From the NCBI GenBank assembly GCA_948851665.1, contig CAQOWG010000013.1:1-22629 (forward strand): a DNA stretch of 22,629 nt, read 5' to 3'. Positions 7,978 to 13,459 of the stretch are shown here, in pieces; within the stretch, counting starts at the first letter, position 1; each line of letters starts with the position of its first letter. Source of the DNA: an uncultured Candidatus Saccharibacteria bacterium. GTDB lineage: Bacteria; Patescibacteriota; Saccharimonadia; Saccharimonadales; Saccharimonadaceae. Position numbers and translations under genes: made by a program. The notes beneath the pieces are model-generated. The model searched no databases. It was not told where the DNA came from and saw only the letters and a list, made by a program, of their open reading frames with translations.

Positions 7978-8553
7978 ATGGCTAGACCTACCAAATACAC
8001 CGAAGAACTCACCAAACGCATCAGGCAGTATCTCGTTGACGGGCTGACTGTCCGCGATTGTTGCTTTGGCGTCGGAATAAGCGAAGATACGTTTTGTCGT
8101 TGGCGTAGAGAGAAGCCTGAGTTTGCTAAGCTAGTACAGGAAGCAACTGAAGCTCAATGTTGGAGTAGCCTAGGGCTTGCTCGCACTAGCGAATACCGAC
8201 GCTACACCAGGCGAACAAAACGCACCCAAAATCAAGTGAGAAGCGAGAAACGGTCAAACACTCGTCTTGGCACAGAAAATGCCCCAGAAACGCCTCTAAA
8301 TGCGTCTGAGAGGCATTCTGGTGTTTGGCTTGGTGCTAACTTAGTAAATATGACGAACAAGACAAACCAGCTCCCCACTCGTACTAAGCCACCAGTAGAT
8401 GAGTTTGGTGAACTGGTTTGCTGTAATCCATATTGTAATTCCACTACAAACAAAGTGGAGTGGGTAGAGCGAGAGACGTATGGAAGACCTATACTGCACC
8501 GTTGTAGCTTGGAGAAATGGCAAGAGCTAGCGAGAGCTAGAACTATGAGGTGA
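7978..8553 (+). CDS. HTH protein with Cys-rich C-terminal part
   Basis: 191 aa. Residues 1-55 (RPTKYTEELTKRIRQYLVDG ... TVRDCCFGVGISEDTFCRW) look like the helix-turn-helix region of small terminase or transposase-type DNA-binding proteins. Residues 70-120 are low complexity (basic, Thr/Asn/Arg). The C-terminal 65 residues carry Cys/His (VCCNPYC ... HRCSLEKW), perhaps a small zinc-binding fold. The C-terminal part could begin as a separate product at ATG 8350 (MTNKTNQLP), and a hairpin-forming inverted repeat (8284-8297 with 8309-8321) separates the two halves. No large terminase gene is nearby, so a packaging role is unlikely; a DNA-binding regulator is more plausible. Upstream, 7804-7977 contains no recognised gene. 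Confidence 0.6.
   Translation: MARPTKYTEELTKRIRQYLVDGLTVRDCCFGVGISEDTFCRWRREKPEFAKLVQEATEAQCWSSLGLARTSEYRRYTRRTKRTQNQVRSEKRSNTRLGTENAPETPLNASERHSGVWLGANLVNMTNKTNQLPTRTKPPVDEFGELVCCNPYCNSTTNKVEWVERETYGRPILHRCSLEKWQELARARTMR
8284..8321. repeat. Inverted repeat inside the HTH gene
   Basis: CCAGAAACGCCTCT (8284-8297) faces AGAGGCATTCTGG (8309-8321), with one unpaired base and one mismatch around an 11-nt loop. It falls in the low-complexity linker of the HTH protein. Confidence 0.5.
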
Positions 8554-8716
8554 GAAGCCAAACAAAGAGAGCAACCACGCCACCTACCAATATGAGCGAA
8601 ATGGCAAAACAAATCACAATAACAGCAAAAGCTCCATTGCTAACTTCCCGTTTAGGGTTCTTAGCGGCGTCTTTGCCCATTTCGTAAAGCCAGTATGGGT
8701 CGAAGGGGCTACTCAT
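8543..8716 (-). CDS. Small single-pass membrane protein
   Basis: 57 aa from ATG 8716 (MSSPFDPYWLYEMGK...), ending in one strong transmembrane helix (AFAVIVICFAISLILVGGVVALFVWLL). I chose ATG 8716 rather than the upstream ATG 8737 because it overlaps the stop of the preceding 36-aa gene (ATGAGTAG), which suggests translational coupling. The function is unknown. Its 3' end overlaps that of the + strand HTH gene by 11 bases, so the two are convergent. Size and pairing recall type I-like toxin or small immunity proteins, but nothing proves that. Confidence 0.55.
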   Translation of the reverse strand: MSSPFDPYWLYEMGKDAAKNPKREVSNGAFAVIVICFAISLILVGGVVALFVWLLTS

Positions 8717-8819
8717 TGCTACTATGTCCCATTCCATTCAAAGCGCTATCGAGTAAGACATCACCACGTTTATCTCTAATCGCCAATAGCTTATTGTCTT
8801 GTAGTCTATGCTTAATCAT
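8709..8819 (-). CDS. 36-aa small ORF coupled to the membrane peptide
   Basis: Starts at ATG 8819 with AAGGA 8 nt upstream and reads MIKHRLQDNKLLAIRDKRGD, then VLLDSALNGMGHSSNE, stop at 8709. Its stop codon overlaps the start of the 57-aa membrane protein by eight bases. A -10 TATAAT (8839-8844, minus strand) lies about 20 nt upstream of the ATG. The good Shine-Dalgarno, promoter and overlap are the evidence for a real gene. No family is recognised. Confidence 0.5.
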   Translation of the reverse strand: MIKHRLQDNKLLAIRDKRGDVLLDSALNGMGHSSNE

Positions 8820-8838
8820 AAAACTTTTCCTTATGCCT

Positions 8839-8844
8839 ATTATA
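8839..8844 (-). promoter_or_regulatory. -10 box of the small-gene pair
   Basis: TATAAT on the minus strand, 20 nt before ATG 8819; no clear -35. It diverges from the restriction-modification promoter at 8932-8940. Confidence 0.45.
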
Positions 8845-8931
8845 AGCTAATTTAGTCGCAGCGCCACCAAAAACCAATAAAAACCTTGGCTTTTTAGGTA
8901 AGGGTTTTACTGGTGAGAGAGTCATTTTTTG

Positions 8932-8940
8932 TGATATAAT
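8932..8940 (+). promoter_or_regulatory. Extended -10 promoter of the restriction-modification operon
   Basis: TGATATAAT, a perfect TATAAT with the TGn extension and no good -35. Transcription should start near 8946, just at the first base-paired segment of the leader. Confidence 0.65.
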
Positions 8941-8943
8941 AGA

Positions 8944-9112
8944 GATGTCCAAATCTAATTATTTTTACAACAGAAGCAGCAGAGTTGCTGTTGCTGGATG
9001 CCCAGAATATAGGGCATCTCGGCACAACGGGCATCTCTGTTGTAAAAGATTTGGACATCCGTCGGGATGTCCTATTTCGTTTCTGTTGTATCCAACTTCA
9101 AGGAGAAAACAG
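8944..9112 (+). promoter_or_regulatory. Structured 5' leader with competing pairings before the methyltransferase
   Basis: Segment A (8944-8956) is the exact complement of A' (9047-9059), 13 bp, and B (8964-8973) of B' (9037-9046), 10 bp; together they form one 23-bp stem with a 7-nt bulge. A' can instead pair with 9065-9072 (GGACATCC-GTCG-GGATGTCC, 8 bp with a 4-nt loop), and B can instead pair with 9081-9090 (10 bp). GATGCCC (8997-9003) can pair with GGGCATC at 9012-9018 or 9029-9035, and the same GATGCCC recurs at 9112-9118, across the ATG. The leader could therefore switch between folds that hide or expose the start. The ligand or trigger is unknown; duplicated operator DNA is the alternative. 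Confidence 0.6.
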
Positions 9113-9544
9113 ATGCCCAACCAAAAGAAAGCCGAACCCCACAAGAAATACCGCGTTTTATCACTCTTCTCAGGTTGTGGCGGCTTAGATTTAGGGCTTG
9201 AGGGAGGTTTTACTTATCTTGGTCACCAATACGCTGAAAATCCCTTTGAAATCGTTTGGGCTAATGACATAAACGAAAAAGCTACAAAAACACAGAAGTT
9301 AAACTTTCCTAATACTGAGGTGATTTGCGGCGATATTGTTAAGCTTCTCGCAGATGGGATAAAAATGCCTGATAATATCGACGTCGTCGTTGGTGGTTTC
9401 CCTTGCCAAGATTTTAGTCTTGCTGGTAAGAGACGTGGATTAACCGTCAAGCGTGGTCAACTATATCTAAGTATGGCAAAAGTCATAGAAATGAAACAAC
9501 CAAAGGTGTTTTTGGCAGAAAACGTCAAAGGTTTGCTGTCGTAG
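9113..9544 (+). CDS. DNA cytosine-5 methyltransferase, N-terminal part (cut by amber codon)
   Basis: 143 aa from ATG 9113, chosen because AAGGAG lies 7 nt upstream; the in-frame extension to 8945 starts at the promoter and has no ribosome site. It holds C5-methyltransferase motif I (VLSLFSGCGGLDLGLEGG, from residue 15; AdoMet binding), motif IV (GGFPCQDFSLAGKRRGL; catalytic Cys98) and motif VI (ENVKG, 136-140). The frame then meets TAG at 9542-9544 and continues in the same frame as the second part, so a single nonsense codon, not a frameshift, divides the gene. It would methylate cytosine in the recognition site of the partner nuclease. Alone it lacks motifs VIII-X and should be inactive unless the amber codon is read through or the two parts assemble. 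Confidence 0.85.
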   Translation: MPNQKKAEPHKKYRVLSLFSGCGGLDLGLEGGFTYLGHQYAENPFEIVWANDINEKATKTQKLNFPNTEVICGDIVKLLADGIKMPDNIDVVVGGFPCQDFSLAGKRRGLTVKRGQLYLSMAKVIEMKQPKVFLAENVKGLLS

Positions 9545-9553
9545 GAAAATGGC

Positions 9554-10114
9554 TTGGCAATTAAGACGATTACGGAAGATTTTGCCAAACTTGGGTATGA
9601 CGTGGATTACAAGCTGCTACACACTGCTGACTTTGGCGTACCACAAACTCGTGAGCGTGTAATCATTGTAGGCATCCGAAAAGATCTAGGGCTGAAGATG
9701 AAGTGGGTAGAGCCAACGCATTCGGACGACAAAAAGTCTGGTCTCAAGCCGTGGGTTACACTTCAAGAGGCGATTGGCGACATCGAGGACGAAGAAGTCC
9801 AAAGAACAATGCCTAACTTTGGCTACTCTAAGGCAAAACGAATTAAAGGCACACAAGGCAACACTATTACAAAAGCTGACCGTCCTGCTCCGACTATGCG
9901 TGCTGAGCATCACGGTAACATCGAGTTTCACTACAAACTTCCTCGCCGTTTGTCTGCTAGAGAGGCAGCGAGGATTCAATCGTTCCCAGACAATTTCGAG
10001 TTTGTCTCCTCTATTACGGACGCATACAGGCAAGTGGGCAATGCCGTTGCTCCAGTGTTTGGTTGGCACCTTGCCCAGATGTTAAAGGAGATTCTGGGCA
10101 ATGATTTACGTTGA
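9554..10114 (+). CDS. DNA cytosine-5 methyltransferase, C-terminal part
   Basis: 186 aa from an assumed TTG 9554; no Shine-Dalgarno is seen, so this is the continuation of the upstream frame rather than a clear independent gene. It carries motif VIII (PQTRERVIIVG, about 30-40), a short target-recognition region, motif IX (RRLSAREAARIQSFPDNF) and motif X (QVGNAVAPVFGWHLAQML). Undivided, the enzyme would be 333 aa, a normal length for a type II C5 methyltransferase. Split C5 enzymes that work as two chains are known, but those have proper starts for the second subunit. Either a recent nonsense mutation, a read error, or stop-codon readthrough would explain it. The 3' end overlaps the nuclease gene by 14 nt. 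Confidence 0.8.
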   Translation: MAIKTITEDFAKLGYDVDYKLLHTADFGVPQTRERVIIVGIRKDLGLKMKWVEPTHSDDKKSGLKPWVTLQEAIGDIEDEEVQRTMPNFGYSKAKRIKGTQGNTITKADRPAPTMRAEHHGNIEFHYKLPRRLSAREAARIQSFPDNFEFVSSITDAYRQVGNAVAPVFGWHLAQMLKEILGNDLR

Positions 10115-11189
10115 TAATCCAACGATTGAACGCACTGAAGTCGAGCAGTTGCTAGCCGATACAAGGGTCGGAACTCTAAACACTATTGCTACGTTTGGAC
10201 ATCCAGAGAGGGTGACTGGCAATGAATTTGAAGAAATCGTTTACGAAGTGGCAAAAAGTTATGCTCGTGGAACGAACTTCGAGGGTCAGATTGTGCATAC
10301 GGCTGACCGTGAGTTTCCTGACATTGTTGCAGCAGACCGTTACGGCATAGAGGTAAAAGCAACCAAAAAGAACGACTGGACTTCAATTGGTAATAGCGTT
10401 TTGGAATCATCTCGCATTTCCACAGTCGAAAAGATTTATCTGTTTTTTGGCAAATTAGGCGGCAAGCCAGATATTCGTTTCAGGGATTATGAATCGTGTT
10501 TGAAGGGCATCTCGGTGACTCACTACCCCCGTTATCAGATTGATATGGAATTGCCGATTGGAGCATCAATCTTTGATAAAATGCAAATCCCATACGATGA
10601 ACTGCGTATGATGGAAAACCCAATTCAAGAAGTGAGGCGGTACTACAAGTCTCAAATGACTAAAGGTGATTCTTTATGGTGGATTGATGACGATGCAGAA
10701 AGTTTGCCAGCACTTAGCCCAGTAATACGGAATCTCTCATCACTATCGCCTGAAGAAAAGGATGTTGTGGTTTCATCAATTTTTGCGTTTTTCCCAGAAG
10801 TTTTCTCCAGCAGCGCCAAAAAGTATGAACGAGTACCAGCGTTTTTAGCATCACAATATGGTGTAGTGACAGCTAATTTACGAGATTTCTTCACAGCTGG
10901 AGGCAAGGTATCGATTGATTACAATGGTAGCAAAATACAAGTGCCGCAAATCATTTACAGGACGCGGTTGCTTGCTCCAAAAATTCACGCTCGCTTGTCT
11001 GGGAAAAATCAACAAACATTGGAAAATTATTGGGGACACAAAATCAATGGTGATTTCGTTGGTGCAGATGCTGCGTGGTGCGCAGAGGTCGATAGGCTTT
11101 ACTCTGATGCGTACAATCCACATCTTGTCTCTAATCAGTATTTGGCTGGCTTGACTGATTGGCAGCGCAAACAGCGAATGATGAACTAA
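10101..11189 (+). CDS. Type II restriction endonuclease, PD-(D/E)XK type
   Basis: 362 aa. The start ATG 10101 has AAAGGAG about 10 nt upstream and overlaps the methyltransferase end, so the two are co-transcribed and probably translationally coupled. The N-terminal half contains a PD-(D/E)XK active-site pattern: EFPDIVAADRYGIEVKATKK, with Asp74, Glu84 and Lys86. The remainder has no motif I can name and probably carries target recognition and dimerisation. It should cut DNA at the unmethylated site of its partner. The recognition sequence cannot be read from the sequence. Call based on the active-site pattern and on position directly behind a C5 methyltransferase. Confidence 0.75.
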   Translation: MIYVDNPTIERTEVEQLLADTRVGTLNTIATFGHPERVTGNEFEEIVYEVAKSYARGTNFEGQIVHTADREFPDIVAADRYGIEVKATKKNDWTSIGNSVLESSRISTVEKIYLFFGKLGGKPDIRFRDYESCLKGISVTHYPRYQIDMELPIGASIFDKMQIPYDELRMMENPIQEVRRYYKSQMTKGDSLWWIDDDAESLPALSPVIRNLSSLSPEEKDVVVSSIFAFFPEVFSSSAKKYERVPAFLASQYGVVTANLRDFFTAGGKVSIDYNGSKIQVPQIIYRTRLLAPKIHARLSGKNQQTLENYWGHKINGDFVGADAAWCAEVDRLYSDAYNPHLVSNQYLAGLTDWQRKQRMMN

Positions 11190-11200
11190 GGGGAGTCCAT

Positions 11201-11229
11201 TTGTTTTTGTAGCAATAATATGCTATAAT
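11201..11229 (+). promoter_or_regulatory. Promoter of the 178-aa gene
   Basis: TTGTTT (11201-11206), a 17-nt spacer, and TATAAT (11224-11229), about 31 nt before ATG 11261. Confidence 0.7.
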
Positions 11230-11260
11230 TGCCAGTAGTAAATTGAGGATGTGATGAAAA

Positions 11261-11797
11261 ATGGTGAAGCGGTATTTTTATAGCAAACGACCCAATGGGA
11301 TTACTAAAGAGGAACAAGCAAAAACAAACCAACAAAACTGGGATGAATACTATGCAAATTTAATAAGAAACTTGCAGGGAGGAGTTAATTGGTTGCAAAA
11401 AAGAGAAGAAGAACGTTGGGAGCGTAAACAAGCTTTTGAAGAAGGTGAGATTGCTTTCTCTTGTGAAGAACTGTCATTTCTAGAGTTCGACAAGGACTAC
11501 ACAATAGCAAAATATGATGGTAAAGAGGTAAAATTCAGAAAAGGTGGATTTGAGAACGAAATGCTTGGCATTTTAAGTCGAGCAATTGCTAGTAAGGTCA
11601 AAACTGTCACAGAAGAACAGCTGGCTGGCTCACTAGAAAGAGCGACTGGTAAAAATTGCATTTACAAAACAGTTCGGAACACTCGTGATAGATTGAATGC
11701 GAAATTTCAAAGTGGACTTGGGTTGTCGAACGTAGTCAAATCAGACAATGGCGAATATGAGCTTGAAGAACGATACCTACGCTTACCTAAAAAATAG
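11261..11797 (+). CDS. Unknown protein with possible C-terminal winged helix
   Basis: 178 aa. Residues 1-70 are highly charged and helical (KREEERWERKQAFEEGEIAF). From about 95 a helical, DNA-binding-like region follows (LGILSRAIASKVKTVTEEQL ... VRNTRDRLNAKFQ), ending in a beta-hairpin-like NGEYELEERYLRL, which together recall a winged helix such as in OmpR-type or plasmid regulators. The family is not recognised. It has its own good promoter and stands between the restriction operon and the replication cluster, so it may regulate either. GAGG lies about 12 nt before ATG 11261, a slightly long spacing; GTG 11264 is an alternative start. Confidence 0.7.
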   Translation: MVKRYFYSKRPNGITKEEQAKTNQQNWDEYYANLIRNLQGGVNWLQKREEERWERKQAFEEGEIAFSCEELSFLEFDKDYTIAKYDGKEVKFRKGGFENEMLGILSRAIASKVKTVTEEQLAGSLERATGKNCIYKTVRNTRDRLNAKFQSGLGLSNVVKSDNGEYELEERYLRLPKK

Positions 11798-11802
11798 AGT
11801 CT

Positions 11803-11871
11803 GACTCTTTTCGTGACAACAGGGGTAGAATAAAGAGTCGAAAAAGTCCAGTACCTCCTAGAATAGAGGTA
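11803..11871 (+). repeat. Two dyads before the replication cluster
   Basis: GACTCTTT (11803-11810) pairs with AAAGAGTC (11832-11839), and TACCTC (11852-11857) with GAGGTA (11866-11871), the latter including the first base of the 51-aa ORF. They could be a control region or part of a rolling-circle origin; no recognised nick-site motif was found. Confidence 0.4.
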
Positions 11872-12026
11872 TGGGAAAACAGGAAGACCGAGTAAAGAGC
11901 GAGGAACAGTCAAAACCATTGACTGACGCAGACGAACTCTTGGCTCGGTTTTTCGATGTCCTGATTGAGATGGATTTTGAGCAGCAACGCAGACAACAGA
12001 TGGAGGGCAATAATGAAAGTATCTGA
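11871..12026 (+). CDS. Small acidic ORF at the head of the replication cluster
   Basis: 51 aa: MGKQEDRVKSEEQSKPLTDA, then DELLARFFDVLIEMDFEQQ, ending EGNNESI. The stop overlaps the start of the SpoVG-like gene by 14 nt, which supports translation. A GAGG lies only 1 nt before the ATG, too close for a normal ribosome site, and is in a small hairpin. It could be a copy-control or partner peptide of Rep; no homology is recognised. Confidence 0.45.
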   Translation: MGKQEDRVKSEEQSKPLTDADELLARFFDVLIEMDFEQQRRQQMEGNNESI

Positions 12027-12324
12027 AGTCAATGTAGTGCCGATTCGACCAAAGGATGGGCTAGTTGCTTTTGCGAGTTGCGTGATTGACGATTCGCTAT
12101 ACCTTGGCTCTATTGCTGTGCATACTCGTCCATCTGGCGAGTATCGTTTAGTGTTCCCTACCAAAACGATTGGCGACGCAAGGGTGAACGTGTTCAACCC
12201 GATAAACAAAAGTGCTGGTGTTGTTATCACCGAGGCAGTGACGAAGAAATGTGATGAAGTTTTTGGAAAATGTGATGAGGAAAATTGCGATGATGGACAC
12301 CGTGACACTAATCTATACCTGTAA
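12013..12324 (+). CDS. SpoVG-like DNA-binding protein
   Basis: 103 aa from ATG 12013, picked because GGAGGG lies 5 nt upstream; the frame is open further to 11965. The pattern matches SpoVG family proteins: MKVSEVNVVPI start, a short strand pair LVAFASCVIDDSLYLGSIAV, then RLVFPTKTIGDARVNVFNPIN and an amphipathic helix VVITEAVTKKCDEVF. SpoVG proteins bind nucleic acid and regulate division or virulence genes in Firmicutes and Borrelia; plasmid and phage copies occur next to replication genes. The C-terminal tail (KCDEENCDDGHRDTNLYL) overlaps the rep start by 35 nt and may be an extension caused by that overlap. It probably modulates replication or copy number here; that role is inference. Confidence 0.65.
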   Translation: MKVSEVNVVPIRPKDGLVAFASCVIDDSLYLGSIAVHTRPSGEYRLVFPTKTIGDARVNVFNPINKSAGVVITEAVTKKCDEVFGKCDEENCDDGHRDTNLYL

Positions 12325-13372
12325 AGAACGTTTGAGTCGAGCAAACTCACCCTTTTCCGACTTTTCTAGGAACAGCAAGGGCTTTGCCCAAGCCATCTTG
12401 AGTGGCGATGAATTACGCCGAGAACGAGGGTTATACTACCCCACTATCCGATATTGCGAACGACCAGTCAGTGGTGGAACTACTGGCACGACTTGGGAGC
12501 TGGCTATTGAGTTCTCGATACCAAAGCTTCTGTGTGGCAATAACTTATATGAGTTTAACGAAACGTCATTAGGCAGTATTGTACAAACTCTATACGAACG
12601 TATTATCGAAATGGGGATTACATTCATCCAACAAGCTGACATTCCGCATCTTTACGTCAGACGGATGGACATTGGAAAAAATATCTTAATGCGCAGCCGT
12701 CTTGAGGTTGATAGCGTCATTCGCTCCATTGGTAATGCCAAAGTGAATCATCATCTGAACTTTGACAAAGTTGACTACGTAAACGGTGGTCGCCTTGTTC
12801 GATTTTCCTCTAAAAATGAGGACATAGCTTTTTACAACAAGAGCAAAGAGCTTGAACAGAACTCAGCAAGCAATGATACTCTGATTGCGGCAAAATTCTC
12901 AGGCGTGTTGCGATTCGAGATTAAGATGAACGGCAAGAGGTTAATTGAACGGCGAATGAAGGACGCTGGACTAGAAATTCCTGATACGTGGGAGTTTCAG
13001 AATTTGTTCACGAACAAAGTGTGTCAGACATTATTATTAAAACGGCTAAATTATATCTTAGACTGCATTCCCAAAATCCCACTCGATGATGAGAGCAACA
13101 CTCCAAACTTATTAGCTAACATCGTAGCAGAAGAATCCCAGACATCAAAGCGAGGCGGTTTTAGCAGGTCGCTCACACGCCTAGGGCTTGTCTACGCCTT
13201 AAAAAGCGGGATGAGTATGCGAGAACTTGAAACGATGGCTGAGGATGGATTTGGCAAAGCGGCACTTGGACAGTTGAAAAACATCCGAGGTAGCCCTGGT
13301 CATTGCCAATTAAAGAACTTACTAGCCGTCAAAAAGGCGGTTGAGGAGTTTAGGATGTTGGATCTGCTTTAA
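12290..13372 (+). CDS. Replication initiator, phage/plasmid gene II-like (rolling circle)
   Basis: 360 aa from ATG 12290, with GAGG 10 nt upstream; the frame stays open to 12251. It starts inside the SpoVG-like gene, so the two are coupled. Features typical of filamentous-phage gene II and related Rep proteins: a WELAIEFSIPKLL strand region, IPHLYVRRMDIGKN, then IAFYNKSKELE (the Y-x-K-x-x-E-type strand of these initiators) and LRFEIKMNGKRLIERR. Such proteins nick one strand at the origin and start rolling-circle replication. The C-terminal 80 residues are a helical DNA-binding-like tail (RGGFSRSLTRLGLVYALKSG). No morphogenesis ATPase is nearby, so plasmid replication is more likely than a complete inovirus. 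Confidence 0.65.
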   Translation: MMDTVTLIYTCKERLSRANSPFSDFSRNSKGFAQAILSGDELRRERGLYYPTIRYCERPVSGGTTGTTWELAIEFSIPKLLCGNNLYEFNETSLGSIVQTLYERIIEMGITFIQQADIPHLYVRRMDIGKNILMRSRLEVDSVIRSIGNAKVNHHLNFDKVDYVNGGRLVRFSSKNEDIAFYNKSKELEQNSASNDTLIAAKFSGVLRFEIKMNGKRLIERRMKDAGLEIPDTWEFQNLFTNKVCQTLLLKRLNYILDCIPKIPLDDESNTPNLLANIVAEESQTSKRGGFSRSLTRLGLVYALKSGMSMRELETMAEDGFGKAALGQLKNIRGSPGHCQLKNLLAVKKAVEEFRMLDLL

Positions 13373-13374
13373 TG

Positions 13375-13421
13375 GAGAATGCTCCTTATTTATGTTATAA
13401 TATAAGTAAGGAAACATTCTC
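13375..13421. promoter_or_regulatory. Promoter with dyad operator before the recombinase
   Basis: An extended -10, TGTTATAAT (13393-13401), sits in the middle of a dyad: GAGAATG (13375-13381) with CATTCTC (13415-13421), and inside it CCTTATTTA with TAAGTAAGG. Symmetry around the promoter suggests a repressor site; the transcribed half alone cannot form the hairpin. Confidence 0.55.
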
Positions 13422-13459
13422 TTTGCGATAAAATAATCATTTTGAAAGGAACGATAGCT

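Noticed and set aside
8945..9112. In-frame extension of the methyltransferase to ATG 8945
   Set aside because: It starts at the expected transcription start without ribosome site, and its composition follows the inverted repeats. ATG 9113 has AAGGAG at the right distance and leads straight into motif I.
9542..9544. Recoded UAG as an explanation of the methyltransferase stop
   Set aside because: No other gene in the window contains an internal UAG, the orphan cassette frame ends at one, and the known CPR recoding concerns UGA in other lineages. A single mutation, error or local readthrough is simpler.
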